Shown: positions 53,529 to 63,283, counted from the first letter of the stretch. The stretch is DNA of 64,000 bases from Bradyrhizobium sp. 170 (GCF_023101085.1 NZ_CP064703.1:8840501-8904500); one strand, 5' to 3'. The notes: generated from the sequence alone by a model not told the origin. A program made the numbers and translations.

Positions 53529-54506
53529 ATGTCTGCCATTTCGAAGTTGCTGCCCGCCGTTCTCGCCGGAACGCTTGTCGTCTCCCTCGCCGATGGCGCA
53601 TCGGCCACACCGAAGCGGTTGCCATTGCCATCGGACCCCGCGCCAGTGGCGGTGGAGGAACAGGCCCCGCCCGCGCGGCCTCCACGGCAGTTCTTTCCCG
53701 AAATGAAAGTGCAGCCGCTGACGCCGGAGCTCGAACAGGCGCTAATAGCCAAGGACAGCTTCAGGGAGTGCGACGTCTGCCCCGAAATGGTGGTGGTGCC
53801 GAAAGGCGCGTTCATGATGGGCACGCCGGCCAACGAACCCGACCGCTTCAAGGGCGAAGACCCGATCCATCGCGTCAGTTTCGCAAAACCGTTCGCGGTC
53901 GGCCGCTTCGCCATTTCGTTCGACGAATGGGACGCCTGTCTCGCCGACGGCGGCTGTGGCGGCATCAAGGGCGATGACAAGGGATTCGGCCGCGGCCGCA
54001 TGCCGGCGCAGGGCATCAATTTCGAGGCCGCGAAACTATATCTGGCCTGGCTGTCGAAGAAGGTCGGCCGCACCTATCGGCTGCCCAGCGAATCCGAGCG
54101 CGAATATTTCACCCGCGCCGGCACCATTACGCCGTTCTGGTTCGGCAATACGATCAGCGGGCAGAACGCCAGCTACAAGGCGTCAATTCCGTATGGCAAT
54201 GGGCCGCGCGGCCTGGACAGCAAGGGCCCTGCGGTGGTGGATTCCTACGCGCCCAATCCGTTCGGCCTGTATCAAGTTCATGGCAACGTGTTCGAATGGA
54301 CGGAAGATTGCTTCAACAAGCGCTACAATGAAGACACGCCTGTCGACGGCTCGCCATGGCTGGAAGGCGATTGCCAGAAGCGCATGCTGCGCGGCGGCAC
54401 CTGGGACTGGTCAGCCAACATGGTGCGCGCGGGCTATCGCGAGAATGCGATCATCGGCGGCGGCCACAGCTTTCGCGTGGTACGGACGCTGAACGTGCAG
54501 CCGTGA
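53529..54506 (+). CDS. Secreted FGE-sulfatase-domain protein lacking the catalytic cysteines
   Basis: 325 residues with a signal peptide (MSAISKLLPAVLAGTLVVSL, cleavage near ASA). The SUMF1/EgtB-type fold is clear: VVVPKGAFMMGTPANEPDRF, RLPSESEREYFTRAG, NPFGLYQVHGNVFEWTEDC and LRGGTWDW. True formylglycine-generating enzymes have two cysteines just after RGGSW; here the stretch SANMVRAGYRENA has none, so it cannot make formylglycine that way. AAGGATGCTTC precedes the ATG. Probably a structural or binding variant. Confidence 0.85.
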   Translation: MSAISKLLPAVLAGTLVVSLADGASATPKRLPLPSDPAPVAVEEQAPPARPPRQFFPEMKVQPLTPELEQALIAKDSFRECDVCPEMVVVPKGAFMMGTPANEPDRFKGEDPIHRVSFAKPFAVGRFAISFDEWDACLADGGCGGIKGDDKGFGRGRMPAQGINFEAAKLYLAWLSKKVGRTYRLPSESEREYFTRAGTITPFWFGNTISGQNASYKASIPYGNGPRGLDSKGPAVVDSYAPNPFGLYQVHGNVFEWTEDCFNKRYNEDTPVDGSPWLEGDCQKRMLRGGTWDWSANMVRAGYRENAIIGGGHSFRVVRTLNVQP

Positions 54507-54551
54507 GGCCGGCTGCACGTTCAGCGTTTCTCACAGTCGGGCGACGACCGC

Positions 54552-56004
54552 CTACGGGTTGAAGTGATAGTTCACGCCGAACTTCACGAGGTGCAGGTCC
54601 TGGGTGACCTTGGTGGCCGTTGCGCTGATCTGGACACCAGCGCCGAAGGGCCCGCCCACCGCAGTGCCCTGCAACTGGACCTGTTGCGCGAACATCTTGA
54701 TGTAATCGTATTCGGCCTTGACCGACCAGTTCGGCGCGAAGGCATATTCGCCACCGGCGCCGATGACCGCGCCGGTGTGAACGGCCTTGCCGGCGTAATT
54801 GATCGATACGGCGAGGAGGCTCTGCGTCGCCACGGCGGTGTGTTGCTCCTCGGCGATTGCGAGGCCGCCCTTGCCGTAAAGCATCAATTTGTCGCCGACG
54901 ACAAAGCCGGCGCGCGCGCTGGCGAGCGCGAGCCAGTCGATCTTGCTGGTGTACGTCGTGTCCAGGAAGCCGCCGACAGTGGAGCCGCCAGCGTTGCCCT
55001 TGATATCGGTGGCGAGGATTTCGCCTTCGACACCGAAGACAAAGCGGCCTACTTGCGCATTGACGCCGATGGTGCCGCCCGCGAGCCAGCTCGAATTGTC
55101 AAAGCGCGGCAGGCTGGTGCCCGGCGCGATGCCGAAAACATCCGGCCATTGCGTCTGGCCCCAGCCATAGCCGCCCTGCGCGCCGATATAGGCGCCGGTC
55201 CAGTTGGTGCCCGGCGCCGCCGGCACAGGGGCAAAGGACGGATCGGGAGCAATACCGCCGAAGCGATAATTGACGCCGAGCCTGGCGACATGGATGGACT
55301 GCTCGATGCGATTGTTGGCGGCAAACGGCGTGGTGACGCCGTTTGTGGTGACCTGCCCCGTCAGCCGCGAGGTGCCGGCGCCGAAATGATGGTAGTTGTA
55401 TTCGGCGAGGATCGACCACGGACCAACAAGCGCATATTCGGCGCCGAAGCCCAGCATCGGTGCGTAGCGGGTTTCCGAACCGCTTAGACTGGCGCTTTGG
55501 ATGAGGGGCACGCCGCCGAGAACCGCGTTCACATTGACAAGGTAATCGTGCTTCTCGTGCGCCGCCGTGATGCCGCCCTTGGCAAAGACAAACCAGCGAT
55601 CGGCCGCGATGCCGGCGCGCCCTGCGAATGTCACGAGACTATCGATCTTCGACGTCGCGCGGGTCTCGACGGTGCCGAAGGCGGCTCCGCCCATGGTCGA
55701 GACACCGGTTCCCTTGATGTCGGCCCAGGAGCCGTCGAGCTCCAGACCGAACACGACGCTGCCGAGTTGCTTGTTGATGCCGACCTGGCCGCCGACCAGC
55801 GGACCGCGCGCAACGAAGTCCGCCGGCCCGTTCGACTCCCAGTCCTTCATGCCACCGCCGTAACCGGCGTGGGCGCCGATATAAACGCCGCTCCAGTCGA
55901 GACCTGCGGCAACAATCGGGCTTGCTTTCAAGGGCATATCAGCGGCGGAAGCGCCGGCCGCACTCGCGGCAAGCACCGAAACGGCAAAAGCTATTTTTTT
56001 TCAT
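54552..56004 (-). CDS. Double-barrel Omp25/OmpA-like outer-membrane protein; A8 tract after the ATG puts it out of frame
   Basis: Two homologous beta-barrel units in one chain: GLDWSGVYIGAHAGYGGG to ARLGVNYRFGG, then GTNWTGAYIGAQGGYGWG to VKFGVNYHFNP. The usual Omp25 protein has one. The signal peptide (KKIAFAVSVLAASAAGASAA) is encoded from the ATG at 56004 only if the A-run at 55994-56001 had seven A; it has eight, so the present frame from ATG is shifted. A GTG at 55976 would give in-frame translation without a signal peptide. This may be phase variation, decay or a sequencing error. Confidence 0.75.
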
Positions 56005-56272
56005 TACAATTCCAATGACCCAAGTCCAATGACCCAAGGACGACGGCGCAACGTGGGCGCTGGGGTGCACCCTAATCGGGATCATAGCTGGTCAAAAGTT
56101 CCCTATCGTATAAATTACGGTATTTACCAGATTTTCCGTTGATCTTGTGGCTTTTGCGATACTGTCCGCAAAATAATCGGTAATTCGGCTACGAAAGCCC
56201 CAAAGGGCCTTTGCAGAGGCGCGCTGGCCGATCAAATTCCGGAAGACTTGCGAAATTTTTAAAGAGGTCGCG
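56005..56272. promoter_or_regulatory. AT-rich divergent region between the outer-membrane and Lrp genes
   Basis: 268 bases, AT-rich. GGTATTTACC (56119-56128) has GGTA/TACC arms, and CGGTAATTCGG lies about 50 bases further on. These could be sites for the Lrp-type protein, which usually controls itself and a neighbour. Weak evidence. Confidence 0.35.
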
Positions 56273-56728
56273 ATGGCGAAACTGGACGATACTGACCGCC
56301 AACTCCTGATGCTGCTGCAGGAGGACGACCGCCAGCCGCTGGCTGTTCTCAGCGAGAAAATCGGCGTCGCCGTTTCCACCATCAACGACCGCATCAAACG
56401 GCTGATTCGATCCGGCATCATTTCGGGCTTCCACGCCCGCATCGCGCCGGAAGCCGTGGGACTCGATCTGCTCGCCTTCATCATGGTGAGCTGGAGCAAC
56501 CCGAAGATCGAGGCGGGTTTCCTGGAAAGGGTGAAGGCTTCACCCGACGTGCTGGAGTGCCACCACATCACCGGCGCCTGGAATTATCTCCTCAAGGTTC
56601 GCGTCGGCACCACGCGCGACCTCGAACGATTCCTCAGCGAGACGGTCAAGGCGGTGGACGGCGTGGAGCGAACGGAGACACTGATCACGCTGTCGTCGAC
56701 GAAAGAGATCTGGAGCGTCAGCCTTTAG
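56273..56728 (+). CDS. Lrp/AsnC-family regulator
   Basis: 151 residues: MAKLDDTDRQLLMLLQEDDR opens the HTH, recognition helix VAVSTINDRIKRLIRSGII, then the RAM effector domain with VLECHHITGAWNYLLKVRV and the family end ERTETLITLSSTKE. AAAGAGGTCGCG precedes the ATG. Divergent from the outer-membrane protein gene, a possible target. Confidence 0.92.
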   Translation: MAKLDDTDRQLLMLLQEDDRQPLAVLSEKIGVAVSTINDRIKRLIRSGIISGFHARIAPEAVGLDLLAFIMVSWSNPKIEAGFLERVKASPDVLECHHITGAWNYLLKVRVGTTRDLERFLSETVKAVDGVERTETLITLSSTKEIWSVSL

Positions 56729-56737
56729 CCGAGGGCC

Positions 56738-57439
56738 TCACACGGTCGACGGCTTCAACGATCCCGTCAGCGAGGCTCGCTGCGACAGCTCGATCCAGTT
56801 GCCGTCGGGATCACGCACCATCGAGATTCTGGCCGTGGTCCCGAGCGTGACCGGCGCGCGCGCCTCGCGACCGCCATGTGCCAGCACGTAAGCGTGCTCG
56901 CGGTCGACCTCGAACACCTGGAACGTGATGTAGCGCCAGCCCTTGCCGTCGAACGCGGCATCGTCAGGCGCGTCCGCGGCCGGCTCGACGATCAGTACCG
57001 TGTCGCCTGCAAGGAAGCTCATCGCGCCATCGGCCGGCTCGCCCTGCGGCAATCCAAGCGCCTCGCTGTAGAAGCGGCAATGCGCCTCGACGTCGCGAAC
57101 GCCAAGACGGATGCCGATGCGTTCGATTCCGAACATCCCCTTCGGCACCAGCACGACACGATTGCCTTCCGGATCGATCATCGGCTTCGGCACAGCAACA
57201 TCATCGCGCGCAATCAACAGCTCGCGATAGCCGGACGGCGGATTATCGGGCAGCGGCTCGTAGACCTCGTTGATCTTCAGGATCGAGCCGCGGAGATCGT
57301 GGCGGTGCTGCTTGTAGCCGCGGCGGATCGGCTGCGTGTAGTCGAACGGCAGGCCGATCTGGTTCTGCCAGAACGCCAGCGCCGCCGACGCGTTGTTGGT
57401 GGCAAAGCCGATGTCGATGCGGGGTTTGGCGAGGTTCAT
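56738..57439 (-). CDS. Two-domain VOC (glyoxalase/dioxygenase) protein
   Basis: 233 residues with two VOC units (about 7-115 and 123-230): IDIGFATNNASAALAFWQNQ and IERIGIRLGVRDVEAHCRFY each begin one, and RISMVRDPDGNWIELSQ ends the second. The ATG at 57439 is chosen; the longer frame to 57610 overlaps the divergent monooxygenase gene. Metal-dependent lyase or isomerase; substrate unknown. Confidence 0.85.
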   Translation of the reverse strand: MNLAKPRIDIGFATNNASAALAFWQNQIGLPFDYTQPIRRGYKQHRHDLRGSILKINEVYEPLPDNPPSGYRELLIARDDVAVPKPMIDPEGNRVVLVPKGMFGIERIGIRLGVRDVEAHCRFYSEALGLPQGEPADGAMSFLAGDTVLIVEPAADAPDDAAFDGKGWRYITFQVFEVDREHAYVLAHGGREARAPVTLGTTARISMVRDPDGNWIELSQRASLTGSLKPSTV

Positions 57440-57608
57440 TGCGGCCTTCGGACAGCGAGATCGACTAATTCCGGCCGACGGTAAGACAGCCAACTCCGCG
57501 CGACAACCATGCGCTGGCGGCGGGGTTCGAGGATTGCCTTGCCCTTCCCCACCCCGTAGGTTTGGCGCTGAGCAATTCCAAAAACAATAAGTCCGGAGAG
57601 AAAACCCC

Positions 57609-58850
57609 ATGGCACGCCTGAAGTTCGGAGCCTTTCTCGCCCCGCATCATCCGATCGGCGAACATCCGCTGCTGCAATTCCGCCGCGACCTCGATTTCGT
57701 CGAGCAGATCGACACGCTCGGCTTCGACGAATTCTGGTGCGGCGAGCACCATTCCTCGGGCTGGGAGATGATCGCCTCGCCGGAAATGTTTTTGGCGGCT
57801 GCCGGCGAACGCACCAAGCGGATCAAGCTCGGCACCGGCGTGATCTCGCTGCCCTATCACCATCCCTATAACGTCGCGCAGCGCATGGTGCAGCTCGACT
57901 GGATGACCGGCGGCCGCGCGATCTTCGGCTCCGGTCCAGGGGCGCTTGCCTCCGACGCGCATACGCTCGGCATCGACCCGATGACGCAGCGCGACCGACA
58001 GGACGAAGCGCTCGCGATCATCCGCCGGCTGTTCAAAGGCGAACGCGTCACCGCCAAGAGCGACTGGTTCACGATGAACGACGCCGCGCTGCAATTGCTG
58101 CCGCTGCAGGAAGAGATGCCCTGCGTGGTGGCGTCGCAGATCTCGCCCTCGGGCATGACGCTCGCCGGCAAATACGGCATCGGCATCATCTCGCTCGGCT
58201 CGATGTCGACGCAGGGCCTGATGGCGCTGCCGACGCAATGGGGGTTTGCCGAGGACGCCGCCAGGAAGGCCGGCACCACCGTGAGCCGTTCCGACTGGCG
58301 CGTGCTGCTAAGCTGGCACATCGCCGAGACCCGCGAACAGGCGCAGCGCGAGGCCGGCCCCGGTCTGATGCGCTGGCACAACGAATATAATGTCCGCACG
58401 CTGCAGCGGCCGGGCCTGGAGCCGTTCACCTCGCCGGAGGACGCGATTGAGAAAACCGCCGGCGGCGAAAACGCTGCGTCCACCATCGGCACGCCGGATG
58501 ACCTGGTCAAAACCATCAAGAACCTGATGCAGGTCTCGGGCGGCGTCGGCACCATCATCGGCTTCGTGCACGACTGGGCCAACCCGGAAAATACCCGCCG
58601 GAGCTGGGACATGGTCGCGCGCTACGTGATCCCGGAGATCAACGGCTACGTCAAGGGATTGCGCGAGTCGCAGACATTCCTGATCGAGAACCGCGCGGTG
58701 TTCGAGCGGGCGGGTCAGGCCGTGATGGCGAAAATCATGGAGAACGAAAAGGCGGCTGCCGCTTTGCAGCACACCGGCCCGGGCCGCGTGGCGATCCCGA
58801 CCATCAACGCGCCGGATTTGCAGAAGGAAGCGGCCAAGCGCAAGGCGTGA
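57609..58850 (+). CDS. LLM-class flavin-dependent monooxygenase
   Basis: 413 residues of the luciferase-like TIM-barrel family. KFGAFLAPHHPIGEHPLLQF, GFDEFWCGEHHSSGWEMIAS and RAIFGSGPGALASDAHTLGI are characteristic of the limonene/alkanal monooxygenase subgroup. It needs FMNH2 from a separate reductase, not found here. Divergent from the VOC gene. Confidence 0.92.
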   Translation: MARLKFGAFLAPHHPIGEHPLLQFRRDLDFVEQIDTLGFDEFWCGEHHSSGWEMIASPEMFLAAAGERTKRIKLGTGVISLPYHHPYNVAQRMVQLDWMTGGRAIFGSGPGALASDAHTLGIDPMTQRDRQDEALAIIRRLFKGERVTAKSDWFTMNDAALQLLPLQEEMPCVVASQISPSGMTLAGKYGIGIISLGSMSTQGLMALPTQWGFAEDAARKAGTTVSRSDWRVLLSWHIAETREQAQREAGPGLMRWHNEYNVRTLQRPGLEPFTSPEDAIEKTAGGENAASTIGTPDDLVKTIKNLMQVSGGVGTIIGFVHDWANPENTRRSWDMVARYVIPEINGYVKGLRESQTFLIENRAVFERAGQAVMAKIMENEKAAAALQHTGPGRVAIPTINAPDLQKEAAKRKA

Positions 58851-58880
58851 TGCTTTTGCAAGGGGCGCGGAGATCTCTCC

Positions 58881-59033
58881 CCGTCATTGCGAGCCAACGG
58901 GTCGCGCGAATGCGCGCCCGATGACAGGCTCCGCGAAGCAATCCATCGTGCGGCATAACGGATGAATGGATTGCTTCGTCGCTTCAGCGCAAAATTGCTT
59001 TGCAATTTTGTCGCGAGCTCCTCGCAATGACGG
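58881..59033. repeat. CCGTCATTGCGAGC-type palindrome with nested 21-bp hairpin
   Basis: Left CCGTCATTGCGAGC, right GCTCCTCGCAATGACGGG. Inside at 58990-59010 is CAAAATTGC-TTT-GCAATTTTG, identical to 19669-19689. It lies between convergent genes. Confidence 0.82.
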
Positions 59034-59072
59034 GATTGGCAGCCTTGCCCTATTGTCGAACCGGGAGCGCCC

Positions 59073-59885
59073 CTACTTCCCGTAATATTCCTGCACGGTG
59101 TCCCACGCGACGTTCTGCAGGAACGCTACGGTTGGTCCGTCGAGGCCGGCGAGATGGGCGTTGCCGACCGGCGAGCGCCCGGTGAGCGCCGCAAAGACCA
59201 CGCAGGAGGCGAGATAAGTGCCGGCCAGGCTCGGATGGCGCTTGTCGGCGGCGTACAGATTGATCTCGGGCTGCCTGTCGAGCGCTTTCGCGAAGGCAAG
59301 GCCCGCCGGGATCACCAGCGCGTTGTTCGCATTGCCTGCGATCGTATAGGCCTCGGCAAGCTGCGCCGTCATTTCCGGCTTGTCGGCATAGGCCCACGAC
59401 ATGAAGAACACCGGCCTCGTGCCCTTGGCGCGCACGATCTCGCTGCTCTTTTTGGCAAACTCGGTGAATACCGACTTGAGCGTCGGATGGATCGGGCACT
59501 GACTGCAATCCATCATGATGGCGACGTCGAACAATTTGTCGAGCTTGTTGAAGACGACGTTGTTCCGCTCGTCGAAGGAATAGGAACCGACCGCCTTCGG
59601 GCGGAAATAGCTTTCGACATCATGCCAGTCGATGCCGGAGCCGCTGATGGTCACCGAGGTGGCGCGGTAGGCCTGCTTGTTGGCGGCGTCGGCGGCCCGC
59701 TGCATCGCCAGCACGTGGCTGTGCATGCTGTTGTTGTAATAGAAAAAGCTGTTGCCGATGAAAATCTCGGTTTTGGGAAAATCCGGCCCCAGCGTTTTGA
59801 CCGACGGTTTGGTCTGGGCCTGCGCCAAAGAATTTCCGCCCAGCGCGACCAACGCAAGCACGAGCAATCCAAACATCCGCGGCAT
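59073..59885 (-). CDS. Secreted SGNH-hydrolase-like protein (DUF4886 type)
   Basis: 270 residues with a signal peptide (MPRMFGLLVLALVALGGNSL, cleavage near AQA). IFIGNSFFYYNNSMHSHVLA is the block I with the likely catalytic serine, and ADKRHPSLAGTYLASCV the block V with Asp/His. AGGGGGTAGAC precedes the ATG. Probably a periplasmic esterase; substrate unknown. Confidence 0.82.
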   Translation of the reverse strand: MPRMFGLLVLALVALGGNSLAQAQTKPSVKTLGPDFPKTEIFIGNSFFYYNNSMHSHVLAMQRAADAANKQAYRATSVTISGSGIDWHDVESYFRPKAVGSYSFDERNNVVFNKLDKLFDVAIMMDCSQCPIHPTLKSVFTEFAKKSSEIVRAKGTRPVFFMSWAYADKPEMTAQLAEAYTIAGNANNALVIPAGLAFAKALDRQPEINLYAADKRHPSLAGTYLASCVVFAALTGRSPVGNAHLAGLDGPTVAFLQNVAWDTVQEYYGK

Positions 59886-60127
59886 GTCTACCCCCCTGCC
59901 CATTTGATTTCGGAGCATCCTAGCACATGCTCGCGGCTTTGTGACGCGATCCGGGCATCCGAGGCATGGCGCCGGCCAAGCGCACGCTTTGCCGCATCTA
60001 AACAAGGAGTTACTCCCCCCGGGGGCAGCCAACACGAGCCGCCCGTGCCGATATTTAAAGCCGCGACAAAGCCGCCGGCACGGTGGATAATATTTGCGAT
60101 TTTCGCAGATCGCCCGGAGCAATTGCC

Positions 60128-61504
60128 ATGTCGATGCAGAGTGTTGCTTCTCCTGCCAATATCCCGGTGCCGCCGAAGCCCAAGGCGTTACGGCACATTC
60201 CCGGTAATGAGGGCTGGCCGTTTATCGGCAACACGCTGGCGGTGCTGGCCGACCCCAAAGGACAGATTGAGAAGTCGGCTGCCAAATACGGTCTGATCTA
60301 CCGCACCCATCTGTTCGGCGAGACCAGCATAACGATGCTCGGGCCCGAGGCCAACGAGCTCGTGCTGTTCGACCAGGCGCGCCTGTTCTCCTCCACCCAT
60401 GGCTGGGGACCGATCCTCGGCCTGTTGTTTCCGCGCGGGCTGATGCTGCTGGATTTTGAAGAGCACCGCCTGCACCGCCGCGCGCTGTCGGTCGCGTTCA
60501 AGTCGGGGCCGATGAAGTCCTACCTCGTCGATCTCGACCGCGGCATTGCCGCGCGGGTCAAGCAGTGGAAGGCGCAGCCGGGCGAGATGCTGGTGTATCC
60601 GGCGATGAAGCAGCTCACGCTCGATCTGGCGGCGACGTCGTTCCTCGGCGCCGACATCGGGCCCGAGGTCGACGAGATCACCCGCGCCTTCATCGACATG
60701 GTGGCCGCTGCCGTGGCGCCGATCCGGCGGCCGCTGCCGTTCACGCAGATGGGTCGCGGCGTTGCAGGCCGCAAGCGGATCGTTGCCTACTTCGCCGAGC
60801 AGATTCCGATCCGCCGCGCGCGGGGCGGCGGCAATGACCTGTTCTCGCAACTGTGCCAGGCGACGCACGAGGACGGTGCGCTGCTGTCAACCCAGGACAT
60901 CATCGACCACATGAGTTTTCTGATGATGGCGGCGCATGACACGCTGACATCGTCGCTGACCTCCTTTGTCGGCGAGCTTGCCGCCCACCCCGAATGGCAG
61001 CAGCAGTTGCGCGAGGAAGTCAAAGGTCTCGGCATCGAGGCCAACGATCCCTCCAGCATCGACAATCTCGAAAAGATGCCGCTGTCGGAAATGGCGTTCA
61101 AGGAAGCGCTGCGACTGAAGCCGCCGGTGCCGTCGATGCCGCGCCGCGCGGTGCGCGACTTTTCGTTTAGGGGGTACGACCTTCCCGCCGGCACGCTGGT
61201 CGGTGTCAACCCGCTGTTCACGCACCATATGCCGGAGATCTGGTCTGAGCCGGACAAGTTCGATCCGATGCGTTTCTCTGACGAAGCGCAGCGCAGCCGC
61301 CATCGTTTTGCGTGGGTGCCGTATGGCGGCGGCGCGCATATGTGCCTCGGCCTGCACTTCGCCTACATGCAGGCGAAATGTTTTGCGCGGCATTTCCTGC
61401 AGAATCTCGAAGTATCGCTGGAGCCCGGCTACAAATCGGATTGGCAGATGTGGCCGATCCCGAAACCGCGGGATGGCTTGCGCGTGGTGTTGAAGGCGGT
61501 GTGA
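60128..61504 (+). CDS. Cytochrome P450
   Basis: 458 residues. Haem-binding loop VPYGGGAHMCLG with Cys406, K-helix FKEALRLKPP (ExxR), I-helix MMAAHDTLTSSL. The PPKPKALRHIPGNEGWPFIG opening resembles the CYP26/CYP120-like bacterial group rather than camphor-type P450s. GGAGCAATTGCC precedes the ATG. No ferredoxin or reductase gene is nearby. Probably hydroxylates a lipophilic terpenoid or fatty substrate (inference). Confidence 0.93.
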   Translation: MSMQSVASPANIPVPPKPKALRHIPGNEGWPFIGNTLAVLADPKGQIEKSAAKYGLIYRTHLFGETSITMLGPEANELVLFDQARLFSSTHGWGPILGLLFPRGLMLLDFEEHRLHRRALSVAFKSGPMKSYLVDLDRGIAARVKQWKAQPGEMLVYPAMKQLTLDLAATSFLGADIGPEVDEITRAFIDMVAAAVAPIRRPLPFTQMGRGVAGRKRIVAYFAEQIPIRRARGGGNDLFSQLCQATHEDGALLSTQDIIDHMSFLMMAAHDTLTSSLTSFVGELAAHPEWQQQLREEVKGLGIEANDPSSIDNLEKMPLSEMAFKEALRLKPPVPSMPRRAVRDFSFRGYDLPAGTLVGVNPLFTHHMPEIWSEPDKFDPMRFSDEAQRSRHRFAWVPYGGGAHMCLGLHFAYMQAKCFARHFLQNLEVSLEPGYKSDWQMWPIPKPRDGLRVVLKAV

Positions 61505-61514
61505 GGTCTGGTGT

Positions 61515-61597
61515 GTAGGGTGGGCAAAGCGCAGCGTGCCCACCATCCCCAGAGTGCGGCCTAGAATGGTGGGCACGCTTCGCTTTGCCCACCCTAC
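61515..61597. repeat. GTAGGGTGGGCAAAGCG-type palindrome after the P450 gene
   Basis: Near-identical arms to 46832-46919 (GTAGGGTGGGCAAAGCGCAG / GCTTTGCCCACCCTAC). Between convergent genes. Confidence 0.85.
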
Positions 61598-61609
61598 GAT
61601 CTGACGCCT

Positions 61610-62104
61610 TCACTTCACGAGCGTCGTGAGTTGCGCGCCCTCGTCGGCCACGAACACCGCGATCAGTTCGGCCGGCTCGGTCATGCTGGCATTGGCCGAG
61701 ACCAGATGCACGGCGCCGGGCGGCTCGAAGAAGGATTGCCCGACCCCAAACGTCTCGACCGGACCGCCCGCCAATTGCGAGCGGATTTCACCCTTGGTGA
61801 CATAGGCGGTGACCGAACCGGCATGCCGGTGCGCAGGCGTGAACCCGCCGGGGCCGTAGAACACGCGCACGATCGTCACGCGTTTGCCCGCCACGTTGGG
61901 CAACGCATGCGAGGAGATCGGCTCGACGACGTCCTGTGCAGACGAAACGCTGTTGGCGCAAAGCGGCTCGATGATCGCCGAGACAGCATCCATGGTCGAC
62001 GGCAGCGCCTTGCCGATGACAAAGGCGCAGGCGAGGCCGGCGATGACGGCGAGGTAGAACGGACGGCCTTCTGATGTCGGTGATAGTCGGAATGTTGCAG
62101 ACAT
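61610..62104 (-). CDS. Membrane-anchored cupin-domain protein
   Basis: 164 residues: one N-terminal hydrophobic helix (FYLAVIAGLACAFVIGKAL), then a cupin with GGFTPAHRHAGSVTAYVTKG and GQSFFEPPGAVHLVSAN, the metal-binding histidines being clear. The ATG at 62104 follows GGGAGAGAG. Extracytoplasmic; function unknown. Confidence 0.83.
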   Translation of the reverse strand: MSATFRLSPTSEGRPFYLAVIAGLACAFVIGKALPSTMDAVSAIIEPLCANSVSSAQDVVEPISSHALPNVAGKRVTIVRVFYGPGGFTPAHRHAGSVTAYVTKGEIRSQLAGGPVETFGVGQSFFEPPGAVHLVSANASMTEPAELIAVFVADEGAQLTTLVK

Positions 62105-62137
62105 TTGCGTCTCTCTCCCTGTTGGCTCAACTTTGGC

Positions 62138-62243
62138 CGTCATTGCCCGCGACAAACGCGAAGCGTTTGCGCAAGGGAGCGAAGCGACGAAACAATCCAC
62201 TGCTCGGCACCATGGATTGCTTCGCTTCGCTCGCAATGACGGG
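62138..62243. repeat. CCGTCATTGC-type palindrome between cupin and SDR genes
   Basis: Left CCGTCATTGCCCGCG, right GCTTCGCTCGCAATGACGG, with the ATGGATTGCTTCG block shared with 58881-59033. Confidence 0.8.
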
Positions 62244-62253
62244 TGAAAGTGGA

Positions 62254-63093
62254 CTACGCGCCCTGATCGAACGCTTTCTTCAGCGTAACATAGCCCTGCT
62301 GCTGCTGGCTCCAGTTGCGGCCGCCCGTCATGGCGCCGTCAACCACCAGGTCGTGGCCGTTGATGAAGGAGGATTCGTCGCTCGCCAGAAACACCGCAGC
62401 ATGCGCGATATCCTCGGACAGGCCGGCACGCGGTATCGGCTGGACCGATTTGTAGATCTCGCGCATGACAGAAGCGGTCTTTTCGGCAGCCTCCACAGGC
62501 AGGCCCAGCGCCTTGCCGATAATGCCCGTCGCGATCGCGCCGGGCGAGATCGAGTTCACGCGGACGTTGGCCTCGCCGAGTTCCATTGCCACGCATTTGG
62601 TGAGGTGGATGACGGCGGCCTTCGCCGCGCTATAGACCATCGACGACGAAAAGCCGGCCAGGCGGCCGGCGATGCTGCCATTGTTGATGATGCTGCCGGA
62701 GCCCTGTTTGCGCATATAGGGCGCAGCATGTTTCATGCCGAGCATTACGCTGCGCACCAGCGTCGCCATCGCCGCGTCGAAGCGCTCGACCTCGAGGCCT
62801 TCGATGCCGCCGGTCTGCGCCGGACCACCGGCATTGTTGAACAGGCAATCGATGCGGCCGAACTTCTCCACCGAAAGGGCGATCAGCGCCTTCATCTGCT
62901 CTTCCACCGTGACGTCGGTCTGGCGGAATATGCAGTTGGCGCCGAGCTTTTTGGCCAGCGCCTCGCCCTCCGGCGCGCGCCGCCCGGCAATCACGATCTT
63001 CGCGCCTTCGGCGACGAAGATCTCCGCAGTGTGCAGTCCGATACCGCTCGTCGCGCCGGTAATGACCGCGACCTTGCCATCCAGCCGCCCCAT
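62254..63093 (-). CDS. Short-chain dehydrogenase/reductase
   Basis: 279 residues, classical SDR: cofactor motif TGATSGIG at 12-19, NNAG in CLFNNAGGPAQTGG, catalytic serine in NNGSIAG, and YSAAK. VIAGRR after beta-2 suggests NADP use. Substrate unknown; xanthoxin-dehydrogenase-like members have a similar SISPGAIATG stretch. Confidence 0.92.
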   Translation of the reverse strand: MGRLDGKVAVITGATSGIGLHTAEIFVAEGAKIVIAGRRAPEGEALAKKLGANCIFRQTDVTVEEQMKALIALSVEKFGRIDCLFNNAGGPAQTGGIEGLEVERFDAAMATLVRSVMLGMKHAAPYMRKQGSGSIINNGSIAGRLAGFSSSMVYSAAKAAVIHLTKCVAMELGEANVRVNSISPGAIATGIIGKALGLPVEAAEKTASVMREIYKSVQPIPRAGLSEDIAHAAVFLASDESSFINGHDLVVDGAMTGGRNWSQQQQGYVTLKKAFDQGA

Positions 63094-63283
63094 GTCGTCG
63101 TCCCCCTGTTGATCTCAGTTGAATCCAATATTCCCGGCTGCCGGGAACAACGCAAGCGAGCTTGTTCCATCGCGCACCTGCCCGCTGATCCGGCTGGACG
63201 GCCTCCGTTCACGGTGAAATCCCGGGATTCCAGCAGGTTCGGCCATATTTTGGATTCGCTGATCACGTGAAGTGACAATTCCG

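Noticed and set aside
53529..54506. Functional formylglycine-generating enzyme
   Set aside because: The two catalytic cysteines after RGGTW are missing.
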